Shown piece by piece: positions 1-8,142 of a stretch of 64,000 nucleotides of DNA. The notes under the pieces were generated by a model. It was given only the letters and a program-made list of their open reading frames with translations. It did no database searches and was not told the origin of the DNA. Position 1 is the first letter of the stretch. Each line of letters starts with the position of its first letter. Source of the stretch: Chloroflexota bacterium. Lineage in GTDB: Bacteria; Chloroflexota; Dormibacteria; Dormibacterales; Dormibacteraceae. Made by a program: the position numbers and the translations under genes. Where the stretch lies: the NCBI GenBank assembly GCA_005880915.1, contig VBIW01000035.1, forward strand, positions 310,001-374,000, given 5' to 3'.

Positions 1-875
1 ACGACCGCATAAACCTCGTCAGTCGTGCGACTGCAGTTTGCGCAGGCCAGGGCGATCGGCCCCGCGACGATCGGCTGATTCGCGTACAGGGGCTGGCTGG
101 ATATGGCGTCGCAGTCGCCGCCTGAGATGTCGCTGACCTGGAGCGTCGGGCCATCGCCGTAGTAGATGTATCCCGGAACGCTCGGGCTCGCCCCTGCTTG
201 TGAGACCACTCCAGGGGTGCCGGCCGCGATGGTGCAGCGCCGAGACGTGCTCGACGAGTTGTCGTCCGCCCGGACGACCACGCAATTCGTGTTCGGCGAG
301 CATGCTGCTCCGGTCGTCGGGAAGACGTCGAGCAGCTGGGTTCCCGAGCTTGGATTCCCGAGCAGGAGCGGTGGCGCCGTCAGGGTGCCGTTGAGCTGGT
401 ACGTCCAGCGCGGCGAGCTTGCGCCGAAGCGGTAGTCGAAGATCAATCCGCTTGAATTGCCGACGACATAGTCGTTGAAGCCGTTGGCCTGCGTCTGTGC
501 CCCGTCGACTGCGAATGACGCTGCCGAGGTGCCTACGCGGTTGAACTTCTGGGCTTCCCGGATCGTGGGCCAGCAACTCACGTATTGCGCCGAAGCCGAG
601 AGCTTGTTCACTGTCGCGGTCGCAAACGCAGGGCAGGGAGCGTTGAGCTGCGTCGACTGGAGCTGGCTCAGGTATAGCTCGATCGCCGAGTTGTCGGTCG
701 CCTCGTTGGCGACGCGATTCAGCAGATTATGCGAGAGCAAGAAGTTGGTGCTCAGCTCGGTCATCAAAGCCCCGGAGATGATGGCGATGAATGCGGTCAT
801 GATCAGAACGCCGCTGAGCACGCTGCCCCGCTGGGAACGCCTGCGGTCTTTCAGGAGAGCCAGGATGGCCGTCAC
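1..875 (-). CDS. PilX-like pilus-assembly protein, 3' end missing
   Basis: The frame is open from a GTG at 875 to the left edge (about 291 residues seen). It starts on the GTGA that also ends the upstream prepilin gene, so translation is coupled. After a short basic N-terminus (KDRRRSQRGS) comes one hydrophobic helix (about residues 15-35, VLSGVLIMTAFIAIISGAL) and then a Ser/Thr/Asn-rich exported region with several Cys (NAPCPAF, YVSCWP, CSPNTNC). This layout matches PilX-like or minor-pilin-like proteins that sit beside type IV pilus genes. No clear prepilin-peptidase Gly-Phe-Thr motif is present, so it may be anchored rather than cleaved. Because it starts with GTG it is easily missed. The pilus role is inferred from position. 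Confidence 0.7.
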   Translation of the reverse strand, partial: MTAILALLKDRRRSQRGSVLSGVLIMTAFIAIISGALMTELSTNFLLSHNLLNRVANEATDNSAIELYLSQLQSTQLNAPCPAFATATVNKLSASAQYVSCWPTIREAQKFNRVGTSAASFAVDGAQTQANGFNDYVVGNSSGLIFDYRFGASSPRWTYQLNGTLTAPPLLLGNPSSGTQLLDVFPTTGAACSPNTNCVVVRADDNSSSTSRRCTIAAGTPGVVSQAGASPSVPGYIYYGDGPTLQVSDISGGDCDAISSQPLYANQPIVAGPIALACANCSRTTDEVYAV

Positions 876-1342
876 GGGTTCACGCGCGGATAGAACCGAA
901 ATGTCTGGGATTCGCTGTAGGCCTGGATCGTGATGGTCAGGCTGACGACGACGGTCGAGTTTGTGTCGACATACCACGAGAAGGCGCTCACGTCGGTAGC
1001 CGCGTGCTCGGTCGCGCCAGTATTCGCCACGGCGCGATCTAGAAAGCTGCGGCCGTCCCAGGTGTAGGTGACTCCGCTCAAGAGGAGCGGCTGGGTCGTG
1101 CATGGACAAGCGCCGCCGCTCGGGGTGGCACTTCGGGCGAAATCGTCATAGGCGAGGTACTCAAAGTTTCGGATCTGGCTGCTGGCTTCGACGCGGCTCG
1201 TCGCGATCATGGCGCCGCGCCAGGACGTGAGCACGACCGAGGTGAGGGCCGACAGCAGGAGGGCGCCGATCGCAGCAGAGATGATCACCTCCACAAGAGT
1301 GAAACCACCCTGGCCCTTCAGGAAGGTGCGGCGAGGCTTCAT
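872..1342 (-). CDS. Prepilin-type N-terminal cleavage/methylation protein
   Basis: A 156-residue type IV pilin-like protein. The ATG at 1342 overlaps the previous stop as ATGA and gives MKPRRTFLKGQGGFTLVEV. This is a basic leader followed by the prepilin peptidase site (G|FTLVEV) with the conserved Glu5 and a hydrophobic helix IISAAIGALLLSALTSVVL. The C-terminal part (about residues 60-156) is beta-rich and carries a CPC motif (GGACPCTTQ). Pilins of this kind are cleaved by PilD and packed into the pilus or act as minor/priming subunits. It is the second of three small exported proteins behind pilC, which fits a minor-pilin cluster. An upstream in-frame ATG at 1396 would run back into the preceding gene and is not needed. 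Confidence 0.85.
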   Translation of the reverse strand: MKPRRTFLKGQGGFTLVEVIISAAIGALLLSALTSVVLTSWRGAMIATSRVEASSQIRNFEYLAYDDFARSATPSGGACPCTTQPLLLSGVTYTWDGRSFLDRAVANTGATEHAATDVSAFSWYVDTNSTVVVSLTITIQAYSESQTFRFYPRVNP

Positions 1343-1788
1343 CGGTCGATCTTGTAAAGCGAGATGCCCGAGCCGATGGCCGCATCGGAAGGCCACGAGG
1401 TGACCTTGACCGTCCAGACCTGGACTGCATTGGGCGCGGATGCCAGCGGCTGCCAGCTGACGTCAGCTCGCAGCGTGTAAGGGCCGCTCGGGCAGTCGGT
1501 CCGATAACCGCTGGGGGCGGCTATCGGGCTGGTTGGAGATTCGGTCGCGAAGCAATCCGAGTACGTTGCAGCGCCGGCATCGAACTTGCTGGCGCTGATC
1601 GTCTCCATCTCGTACTGGAGCACCGCCTGGACGGCAGTGTTTCGCTTGGCGATCGTGGAGTCGAGAAGGCCGGTGCTCAGCGTCCCGACGATCAGAGCGA
1701 GCGCGAGGCTCGCGATAACGAGGCTGACCAGCAGTTCGACCAGGGTTGCCCCGGACTGTGCTCGACGGCGATCCTTCAATGCCGGCAT
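1339..1788 (-). CDS. Prepilin-like (PilV/GspI-type) protein
   Basis: 149 residues starting at ATG 1788, which overlaps the pilC stop as TGATG. The N-terminus MPALKDRRRAQSGATLVELL has a basic leader, a Gly before the cut site, the Thr-Leu-Val-Glu signature with Glu5, and a helix LVSLVIASLALALIVGTLS. The soluble part has two Cys (YSDCFATES and RTDCPSG) about 20 residues apart that could form a disulphide. This is a minor pseudopilin by architecture; whether it is PilV-, PilW- or GspI-like cannot be told from sequence alone. The frame continues open upstream through pilC on the same strand, so the start is chosen from the overlap and the pilin leader. Confidence 0.82.
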   Translation of the reverse strand: MPALKDRRRAQSGATLVELLVSLVIASLALALIVGTLSTGLLDSTIAKRNTAVQAVLQYEMETISASKFDAGAATYSDCFATESPTSPIAAPSGYRTDCPSGPYTLRADVSWQPLASAPNAVQVWTVKVTSWPSDAAIGSGISLYKIDR

Positions 1789-3005
1789 CAGCGAACTGCT
1801 TTGAGCAGCCCGTACATCGGCAGGATCACAGAGATCGCCACGAAGCCCACCGCGCCGCCGACCGCTATCACAAGGGATGGCTCCATCAGCGCGATCATGT
1901 TTCGGACCTTGTAATCCATCTCTTCCGCCAGGAAGTCGGCGATCTGCTCGAGGCTCGAGTCGAGGGTTCCGGTCTCCTCGCCGACACGGATCATGCGGAT
2001 CATCATCGGTGCGAAGAGACCAGTCGCATCCAGCGGTGCGGAGAACCCGTCTCCGGTCATCATCCGCTCCTTGACCGACTCGAGGGCGCGGCGGAAGCGG
2101 ATGTTGCCGGAGGATGCGATCGCGACCTCGAACGTCTGGCTGATCGGTATCCCCGCCGAGAGCATGGTGGACAGCGTCCGGGTGAAACGCTCGATGATGC
2201 TGTAGGTCACGATCGTTCCGATCACCGGCAGGCGCAGGATCAAGTAGTCCCAGAACACCCTGCCGGGTCGGCTGCTCATGGCGATCAGGATGCTGACGAT
2301 GCCTACAAACAGCCCGACCACGATCTGAAGGCGCCAGGTCTGCGCGAACATGCCCACCGCGAGCAGCACCCTTGTCGGGAGTGGAAGCGTCGCATGAAAT
2401 TCGTTGAAGATCGACACGAAGTTCGGCAGCACAAAGACGACCAGAACCGTGCAGACCCCGACCGCGAGCACGAGGATGACCGCGGGGTAGATCATGGCGC
2501 TGCGTAGTTTCTTCAGCGCGGTGTCCTGGCGCTGAAGGTAGGCGGCAACCTGGATCAGGACTCGGTCCAGCGTCCCGCTGTACTCGGCAGCCCGCACCAT
2601 GTCCACATAGAGCTCGTTGAAGACGCTCGGGTGATGGGCGATGGCTGAGGAGAACGCCTCGCCGGCCTCCAGGTCGTTGAAGATGTCGTCGAGCGCGGCG
2701 CGGAAAGCCCCCGAGGCGGATGCTCCCTGGAGGAGCTTGATCGCGTCGGTGATCGGCACGCCAACCCTGATGAACGTGGCGAGCTGACGCGAGAACAGGA
2801 TGAGATCGGCGGTCTTGACACGGAAGAAGGTCGGAAACTGTCGGTAGATCCAGCGCCATCCGCTTCGTGCCGGCCGCACCGATACCACCCGGAATCCACG
2901 GTCGATCAAGTCGCGATGCACCGCGGATGCGGACTCGCCGGTGGCAACCCGCTCCTCGAGCCTTCCGCGAGGTGAATACGCTCGATAGGTGAATCTGCTG
3001 ACCAC
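1788..3005 (-). CDS. pilC: Type II secretion F-family inner-membrane platform protein PilC
   Basis: 405 residues, the usual length for PilC/GspF. Two T2SSF repeats are visible: residues about 65-190 (FSRQLATFIRVGVPITDAI ... GTLDRVLIQVAAYLQRQ) and about 265-390 (FTRTLSTMLSAGIPISQTF ... GTLDSSLEQIADFLAEE). Each is followed by a membrane segment (AVILVLAVGVCTVLVVFVL; LVIAVGGAVGFVAISVILP), with another near 220-240. It forms the membrane platform that couples the PilB ATPase to pilin polymerisation. It lies 11 bp downstream of pilB and overlaps the first prepilin gene, so all five pilus genes look like one transcript. PilC rather than GspF is favoured because no other type II secretion genes are seen. 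Confidence 0.93.
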   Translation of the reverse strand: MVSRFTYRAYSPRGRLEERVATGESASAVHRDLIDRGFRVVSVRPARSGWRWIYRQFPTFFRVKTADLILFSRQLATFIRVGVPITDAIKLLQGASASGAFRAALDDIFNDLEAGEAFSSAIAHHPSVFNELYVDMVRAAEYSGTLDRVLIQVAAYLQRQDTALKKLRSAMIYPAVILVLAVGVCTVLVVFVLPNFVSIFNEFHATLPLPTRVLLAVGMFAQTWRLQIVVGLFVGIVSILIAMSSRPGRVFWDYLILRLPVIGTIVTYSIIERFTRTLSTMLSAGIPISQTFEVAIASSGNIRFRRALESVKERMMTGDGFSAPLDATGLFAPMMIRMIRVGEETGTLDSSLEQIADFLAEEMDYKVRNMIALMEPSLVIAVGGAVGFVAISVILPMYGLLKAVR

Positions 3006-3016
3006 GTGCCCTCCGA

Positions 3017-4936
3017 TCAGATGATGTAGACGCTGCGCATGACTTCAGACACGGTCGTCACGCCGAGCGCGATCTTGGCCCAGGCGTCGGCCCGAAGAGG
3101 CAGCATTCCGTCGGCCATCGCAGCCTTCATGATCTCGGCGTGGCTCGCCTTGGCGATGATCAGCCTCTTGACCTCGTCGGACATGGTCAGCACTTCGAAC
3201 ACGCCGATGCGGTCGAAGTAACCGGTTCCGTTGCAGCGGCTACAGCCCTGCCCCCGATAAAGAACCGTGGGAAGTGGCGCGCCGACCGACGCAGCGAACT
3301 CGATGTCCTCCTGGGTTGGTTCGTACGGGACGCGGCAGCCGTCGCAGGTCTTGCGCACCAGACGCTGGGCGACGATCGCGATGACTGAAGAAGCGATCAG
3401 GAAGCCTTCGATGCCCATGTCCGTGAAGCGAAGCAGCGCGCCCACCGCATCCGTGGCGTGGAGCGACGAGAGCACGAGATGCCCGGTCAAAGCTGACTGA
3501 ACTGCAATCTCCGCCGTCTCGCGGTCGCGGATCTCGCCGACCAGGATGATGTCCGGGTCCTGACGAAGGATGGCCCGGAGACCGTTCGCGAAGCTGATGT
3601 CGGCCAGCTTGTTGATCTGGCTCTGGTTGATGTGGTCGAACATGTACTCGACCGGATCTTCGATGGTCATGATGTTGCGCACCTGGCTGTCGAGCTCGTG
3701 GATCGATGCGTAAAGCGTCGTCGTCTTGCCGCTACCGGTCGGACCGGACACGATCATCATTCCGTATGGCGAGTGCAGAAGCCGGTGGTACTCGCGGTAA
3801 GCGCCTTGCGAGAACCCGAGCTGGGGCAGCGTAATGAGGGAGCGCCCCCGGTCGAGCAGCCGCATCACGAGCTTCTCCCCCCAGATCGTCTCCATGGTGG
3901 CGACTCGGACGTCCAGCTCTCGACCGTCGACGTTGACGCTGATCTGCCCGTCCTGAGCGCGACGGCGTTCGACGATGTTCATGCCGGCCATGATCTTCAC
4001 CCGGGAAGAGAGCGCCGCCCCCGTCGCGCTGGGCAGGTGAGCCATATCCTGCAGCACGCCGTCGATCCTGAAGCGGACACGCAGGTAGTTCTTCTGTGGT
4101 TCGATGTGGATGTCCGACGCACGGTCGCGCAATCCCTGAGTGATGAGGAGGTTCACGATCTCGACCGCGGGTGAGTTCGAGGTGACCTTTGAAAGCTCGA
4201 GTGTCATCATTCGGTCGAACTGCGCCTGCGGCCGCGATTCGTTAAGCGTCTTGGCGGCGACGCTCAGCCGGGGGTGCATGTCGTGGATTCGCGTCAGGTT
4301 CAGCAGGATGTCCGACGGCGCCGCGATGTAAGGAGCCACCGGTAGGCCGGTGATCAGGCGAATGTCGTTGATCACCATCAGGTTGCTGGGATCGTTCATC
4401 GCGACGGCCAGGTGACCGTTGTCGCGACGAAGCGGCAGCACGAGATTGCGACGGGCGAAATCTTCTGGTACGAGCCGCGCAATATCGGGATCGACGTCTG
4501 TGTGCTTGAGGTCGGCCACCGGAATCTCCAGGTGCGCGCTCAGCACCACGGTCATGTGGTCCTCGTGAACGGCGCCCTGGTTTACGAGCACCGTTCCGAG
4601 CGGAGCGTAGGCCAGTCGCTGCGCATTGAGCGCGCGCGCGAGCTGCTCATCGGTGATCAGGCCCTCGGCAAGGAGAACCTGGCCAATCCGGTCTTGAAGC
4701 CCCGGCGTTGGACGCGGGCGGGCGCTCGCCTCAACTGCCATGCCGTCATGTTGGCCGGTTCGGCGATCGTTGGTAATGGGGATTTGCCCAACCCCATGGG
4801 CAGTTTGTCCCGACTCGGGCACGCTTTGATCCCGCCTCGATTGCTCGGGACCAGCGGCAGTTTTTTCTATTGGGGTGTCGTTTGACAGAGCAGCCTGGGT
4901 GGCTAGCTTCCCGTCAGACCCATTCGCGCCGCCCAC
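3017..4936 (-). CDS. pilB: Type IV pilus extension ATPase PilB (GspE/PulE family)
   Basis: 639 residues. Order: a low-complexity N-terminal extension (1-75), a GSPII_E N-terminal (MshEN-like) domain (about 80-230), then the AAA+ secretion ATPase. The ATPase has Walker A GPTGSGKTT near residue 397, the Asp box TIEDPVEY, Walker B ILVGEIRDRETA and the His box LSSLHATDA. A zinc-binding pair, CDGCRVPY and CSRCNGTGY, sits near the C-terminus as in PilB/PulE. It powers pilus extension from the cytoplasm. The GTG at 4936 overlaps the upstream regulator by 34 nt; an internal ATG at 4741 (MAVEASARP) still leaves all domains intact, so the start is uncertain. No PilT is seen in the window. Confidence 0.93.
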   Translation of the reverse strand: MGGANGSDGKLATQAALSNDTPIEKTAAGPEQSRRDQSVPESGQTAHGVGQIPITNDRRTGQHDGMAVEASARPRPTPGLQDRIGQVLLAEGLITDEQLARALNAQRLAYAPLGTVLVNQGAVHEDHMTVVLSAHLEIPVADLKHTDVDPDIARLVPEDFARRNLVLPLRRDNGHLAVAMNDPSNLMVINDIRLITGLPVAPYIAAPSDILLNLTRIHDMHPRLSVAAKTLNESRPQAQFDRMMTLELSKVTSNSPAVEIVNLLITQGLRDRASDIHIEPQKNYLRVRFRIDGVLQDMAHLPSATGAALSSRVKIMAGMNIVERRRAQDGQISVNVDGRELDVRVATMETIWGEKLVMRLLDRGRSLITLPQLGFSQGAYREYHRLLHSPYGMMIVSGPTGSGKTTTLYASIHELDSQVRNIMTIEDPVEYMFDHINQSQINKLADISFANGLRAILRQDPDIILVGEIRDRETAEIAVQSALTGHLVLSSLHATDAVGALLRFTDMGIEGFLIASSVIAIVAQRLVRKTCDGCRVPYEPTQEDIEFAASVGAPLPTVLYRGQGCSRCNGTGYFDRIGVFEVLTMSDEVKRLIIAKASHAEIMKAAMADGMLPLRADAWAKIALGVTTVSEVMRSVYII

Positions 4937-5604
4937 AGCATTGCCTCCGTTCTGCCGTGCAGCTCCAGCTTGCGATAGATCTTCGCCAGGTGGTTCCGCA
5001 CGGTCTTATGGCTTATTCCACGATTCGCAGCGATGTCGGGAATCGACTGCGCCCGACCGATCATGGCGAGGATCGCCAGCTCGGTTGGGGATAGCTGTCC
5101 CGCGAAACGTTTTGAGTCGGTTCCACGCGATGCGGTGGATCCCTCGATCAAGTGGACCAGCAAACCCGAGCCGATTGCCCGGTGGCCCGACATCACCGCC
5201 CGCACCCCAACCAGGAATTCATCGAGGGGCGAGTTCTTGCTGAACGCTCCCGCTACGTTCATCGCTAGTGCCGCCGCGAGCTGAGGCTCGTCCGCACTGT
5301 CGGCCAGAAGAACGACCGGTATGGCGCGCCCTTCCGTCGCGAGCGCGCGTACCAGCTCCACTCCGGAGATGGGTTCGGCGCGCAGCTCGCAGAAGACAAC
5401 GCCGATTTTTTGGGTGCGCACAATATCCAACCCCACGTCGGACCTCACGGTGGTGACGACCCTGGCACGGAGCGGTGCCGCCTCCAACAGGCTCGTAAGC
5501 GCCGCCAGGAAGAGGGGCTGCTTGTCGATGATCAGCGCCTCGACCGGTGCGACAGCCCCGACCTCGGCGCCTGGGCTGTTGGAGGGGGCCGGGACCACGA
5601 TCAC
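4903..5604 (-). CDS. LuxR/NarL-type regulator with degenerate receiver
   Basis: 233 residues. The N-terminal half follows the receiver fold of NarL regulators, but the acidic pair is Asp27-Lys28 (ALIIDKQPLF). The phosphoacceptor position is Glu73 (GVVFCELRAEP, where a normal protein has DVVLxDxxMP) and the signalling Thr is Ala101. Only Lys123 (AFSKNS) is kept. The C-terminal HTH is normal (LSPTELAILAMIGRAQSIPDIA ... KTVRNHLAKIYRKL). Glu in place of Asp can mimic phosphorylation, so this looks like a phosphorylation-independent or ligand-gated regulator. It overlaps pilB and faces the same way, so it probably controls, and is co-transcribed with, the pilus operon. That link is inference. Confidence 0.85.
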   Translation of the reverse strand: MIVVPAPSNSPGAEVGAVAPVEALIIDKQPLFLAALTSLLEAAPLRARVVTTVRSDVGLDIVRTQKIGVVFCELRAEPISGVELVRALATEGRAIPVVLLADSADEPQLAAALAMNVAGAFSKNSPLDEFLVGVRAVMSGHRAIGSGLLVHLIEGSTASRGTDSKRFAGQLSPTELAILAMIGRAQSIPDIAANRGISHKTVRNHLAKIYRKLELHGRTEAMLWAARMGLTGS

Positions 5605-6019
5605 GTCCGAACTGTATGAGCAGCGCGCCGTGAGGGTAATGGGATCGTAGTACCACTACCGAGACAGCGAGGTCGCCCGACCTGGGACTTGAAATGGTTC
5701 GACGAACGTGCTCCGGTGCGACTGTCGGCCACGCGGCTCGCAGGCGGCGATGTCACGGTGGTGTCGGGACGTGCTTTGAAAAACCAATGCTTGAGGGGTG
5801 CGTCGGGGGCAAATTCGGTACGCCCACCGCCAAGGGGGCAAGAAAATCGGATGTTCGGTTGGCTGAGGAGTCGACCTTGGGGCATCGATCAATTGCTTGC
5901 CGGAGTTCGGCCCCCGACTCAAGTTTCGTAGCGCATCCTCTTACCGGGACATTTGTCTTATTGGATCGGCCGCACGAACGTGCCAAGCTCTCCGGCAGTG
6001 ACGAGTGGGGGTGAGTTCG
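5605..6019. other. Non-coding stretch of 415 bp upstream of the pilus regulator
   Basis: No reading frame here shows protein-like composition or a credible start signal. The stretch separates the leftward pilus regulator (start 5604) from the rightward membrane protein (start 6020), so it should carry both promoters. I looked for a c-di-GMP riboswitch, which is common near pilus genes, and did not find its conserved core. The only motif I can define is the small palindrome at 5647-5659. Confidence 0.5.
5647..5659. promoter_or_regulatory. Palindrome in the pilus-regulator promoter region
   Basis: GTAGT-ACC-ACTAC, a perfect 5-bp inverted repeat with a 3-bp centre, lies 43 bp upstream of the start of the leftward LuxR-type regulator. 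The size and position suit a dimeric repressor or activator site. It is short, and no binding protein can be assigned. Confidence 0.25.
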
Positions 6020-6385
6020 ATGCGTCCTGAGCGGCTAACTGAGACAAGAAGCCAGCGGTTCTTCTATGCGATGTTCTTGCCGGTGGGCGTGCTGGCCAAC
6101 CTCGGGTTGGGTATCTTCATCCTTACCGGGCTCCAACCGCAAAGCTGGACCGGCTGGATGCAGGTCGGGACCGGCGCGTTGTGTTGCCTGATCGCCGGCT
6201 GGCTGGCCGCGGCGGCCTGGTCCAAGTCTTACTGGCATCGGAGCATGGCGCGGCAGGTGGCCACGTGGCGCCGCATCGCGGACGCTTTCTTCGCCTGGAT
6301 CGAAGAGGCGCCAGTGCCCCCCGAGGCCCTACGCAGCCTGAGGTCATCGCTCGAGGAGGCGGTTCCCAGCTCGGAGCGGCGCTAG
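6020..6385 (+). CDS. Small two-helix membrane protein of unknown function
   Basis: 121 residues from ATG 6020, chosen because the purine-rich GGGGGTGAG sits just upstream; a GTG at 6005 adds only five residues. Two hydrophobic segments are clear: about residues 16-38 (FLPVGVLANLGLGIFILTGL) and 48-68 (GTGALCCLIAGWLAAAAWS). A charged amphipathic C-terminal helix follows (about 75-121, RQVATWRRIADAFFAWIEE). No family is recognised. It precedes a response regulator by 81 bp on the same strand, so it could be a membrane partner of that system, but nothing in the sequence shows this. Confidence 0.6.
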   Translation: MRPERLTETRSQRFFYAMFLPVGVLANLGLGIFILTGLQPQSWTGWMQVGTGALCCLIAGWLAAAAWSKSYWHRSMARQVATWRRIADAFFAWIEEAPVPPEALRSLRSSLEEAVPSSERR

Positions 6386-6466
6386 CCCCGACGAGGTCGA
6401 CGGAATCCGGCTGACCCCCTGCGGCGTTAGTACTCTCGTGAGACCGCCGGCCAGTGAAATCCCTCC

Positions 6467-7201
6467 GTGCGTTGGCTTACGCAGCGGTGTATTCTTCCCC
6501 ACCGACACACCGAGCGTGGGGACTCGGATGAAACGGAGGCAGCCCGCCTGATCCGTCTTGGCATCGTCGACGACCATCCAGTCTTCAGACTGGGTCTGAT
6601 TCGCGCGTTCGAGCGCGAAACGGACCTGTCCGTGCTCTGGGAGCTTCCATCTGAGACCGAGCTCTTCACCATGATCGAGCGCTTTCCGGTCGACGTGATA
6701 CTGATGGATCTGAGCCTGGGTCCTGGCCAGGACGCCCTGGCGGCGATCATGAAGATCAGGGCGAAATACGAGCTGGTCAAAGTTATCGTCATCTCGGCGT
6801 CCCTTGACTTCGAGGCGGCGACCGCGGCACGCGCCGCCGGCGCTAACGGCTACCTCCCGAAGGACCTTTCGATCGCCGACATGGTGGCAACCATTCGTGG
6901 CCTGGCATCGCCGAACTTCGGCCGCCACAGCTTCAGGGACCTGCTCGAGGTCCGGTCGCGCGGCAGTGCGACGCCTCTGGCCTGGCAGCGCGCGCTGAGC
7001 CGGCGAGAGCTGGAGGTCCTGTCCCAGCTGCGCCGAGGCAGGTCGAACAAGGAGATCGCCGCTCACCTGGGGGTTTCGATCACGACTGTCAACAAACACG
7101 TCCAGCAGGTCCTCAAAAAGCTTCACGTGAGCACCCGCTCCCAGGCCGTGGCCATGGTCACGGCGGAGCCCTGGACCCAGGTCGCTGGCCGCCGGCGCTA
7201 G
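6467..7201 (+). CDS. NarL/FixJ-family response regulator
   Basis: Up to 244 residues. The receiver (about 27-145) keeps the acidic pair in LGIVDDHPVF, the phosphoacceptor Asp in VDVILMDLSLG and the Lys in GYLPKD. The C-terminal LuxR HTH (about 177-235) reads LSRRELEVLSQLRRGRSNKEIAAHLG followed by TTVNKHVQQVLKKL. It is therefore a normal phosphorylation-dependent DNA-binding regulator, unlike the protein at 4903-5604. The start is uncertain: the frame opens with GTG at 6467 without a Shine-Dalgarno sequence, and the domain begins about 26 residues later. A cognate kinase could be the one at 7423, although that kinase has its own downstream regulator. Confidence 0.85.
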   Translation: MRWLTQRCILPHRHTERGDSDETEAARLIRLGIVDDHPVFRLGLIRAFERETDLSVLWELPSETELFTMIERFPVDVILMDLSLGPGQDALAAIMKIRAKYELVKVIVISASLDFEAATAARAAGANGYLPKDLSIADMVATIRGLASPNFGRHSFRDLLEVRSRGSATPLAWQRALSRRELEVLSQLRRGRSNKEIAAHLGVSITTVNKHVQQVLKKLHVSTRSQAVAMVTAEPWTQVAGRRR

Positions 7202-7241
7202 GACCTCCTCGTCACAAACACACTTATCGATTACTGAAAGA

Positions 7242-7261
7242 AATGGTCATTTCAGACCATT
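7242..7261. promoter_or_regulatory. Inverted repeat upstream of the kinase gene
   Basis: AATGGTC-ATTTCA-GACCATT is a perfect 7-bp inverted repeat with a 6-bp centre, lying 160-180 bp upstream of the histidine kinase start in an AT-richer patch. Dimeric HTH regulators, including LuxR-type ones, bind sites of this form. The regulator just upstream is an obvious candidate, but this is inference. Confidence 0.35.
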
Positions 7262-7305
7262 GACCGGGTGACCGTAGGCAGTTAGCCTCATGCACACGTC
7301 GTGAC

Positions 7306-7334
7306 CCGGGGCAGTTGAGGGAAGGTTGCCCCGG
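7306..7334 (+). other. Stem-loop in the leader of the kinase/regulator operon
   Basis: CCGGGGCA and TGCCCCGG form a perfect 8-bp stem with a 13-nt loop. The left arm can also pair differently: CCGGGT at 7264-7269 with ACCCGG at 7304-7309. Two mutually exclusive helices about 90-160 nt upstream of a start codon are what an attenuator or switch would show. There is no run of T after the stem, so it is not a classical terminator. Confidence 0.35.
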
Positions 7335-7422
7335 TAAAGAGCGGACATGTCCCGGCTGGGTTCCGCTGTCGTTAGGGATCCCATAGCTCGCGTTGGACCT
7401 GTCAATTGGGAGGATGTAGGGG

Positions 7423-8142
7423 TTGGCTATGCCGCTTGTGGTCGCGGGTCCCCGGTTGGGGATAGAGGCTCAACAGGCGGGGGTTGAGGACGAGGTAAGG
7501 CGACTGGTCGCGCGGGAGCTGCACGACCGGGTTGCGCAAACGCTCACCGGAATGCTTGTCGACGTCGAGAATTTCAAATCGGAACAGGTTGGCTGGCATG
7601 ACGTGGTGGAGCAGCTCGACCTGATCCAGAGCTCAACGCGTGAGGTTCTGGCCAGCATCCGCCAGCTTCTACACGATCTGCGCGGCGAGGAGCCGCTCGG
7701 CGGCAGCTTCGTCGATGCCGTCCAGGACCTGCTGACCCGTTTCGAAGCGAAAAACGGGATTCGGACCGAGATCGAGGTCACCCAGGGCTGGCCCCAGGCT
7801 CTGACAGGGCAAGCCTCGCTTAACCTCTACCGGATCATCGAGGAGGCGCTGTCCAACATTCGAATGCACAGCGGTGCCAGGACCGTGCGCATTGTCGTCG
7901 GGCCCCACGCCGAGAGCGAGCTCGTGATCGTGATCTCGGACGATGGCCGCGGTCTCGACACCGACCCTTCACGTCCGGTCGGTCTCGGGACGATTGGAAT
8001 GCGGGAACGAGCCATGTTCCTGGGTGGACACGTCCGTATCGAAAGTCAAGATGGGCACGGAACGATTGTCCGCGCCGTATTTCCGAAAGACCTGCTCGTG
8101 CCGCACGAATCGGTCATCGTTGCTAAGAGGAGAACCGCATGA
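7423..8142 (+). CDS. Cytoplasmic NarL-type sensor histidine kinase
   Basis: 239 residues from TTG 7423 (GGGAGGA ends 8 nt upstream); ATG 7429 is a close alternative. The HisKA_3 dimerisation helix carries the phospho-acceptor motif ARELHDRVAQTL (about residues 28-39). The HATPase_c domain follows, with N box YRIIEEALSNIRMHS and G1 box ISDDGRGLD, then GLGTIGMRERA. No transmembrane or PAS/GAF sensor region is present, so it is a soluble kinase whose signal must come from a partner or from elsewhere. It overlaps the response regulator start by ATGA, so the two form a two-component pair. Confidence 0.92.
   Translation: MAMPLVVAGPRLGIEAQQAGVEDEVRRLVARELHDRVAQTLTGMLVDVENFKSEQVGWHDVVEQLDLIQSSTREVLASIRQLLHDLRGEEPLGGSFVDAVQDLLTRFEAKNGIRTEIEVTQGWPQALTGQASLNLYRIIEEALSNIRMHSGARTVRIVVGPHAESELVIVISDDGRGLDTDPSRPVGLGTIGMRERAMFLGGHVRIESQDGHGTIVRAVFPKDLLVPHESVIVAKRRTA

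Noticed and set aside
19..576. 185-residue minus-strand open frame starting with ATG
   Set aside because: It is out of frame with the GTG-started PilX-like gene (1-875), and has an Arg-rich, domain-free composition typical of a shadow in GC-rich DNA.
1339..2859. 506-residue minus-strand open frame
   Set aside because: Only its last 149 residues (from 1788) are the prepilin; the rest reads through pilC in the wrong frame.
5689..6014. Overlapping short open frames in the 415-bp gap
   Set aside because: No ribosome-binding site, no recognisable domain, and composition like neighbouring non-coding frames.
5605..6019. c-di-GMP riboswitch upstream of the pilus regulator
   Set aside because: I looked for the conserved GEMM core and tetraloop receptor and could not align them; a few similar short words are not enough.
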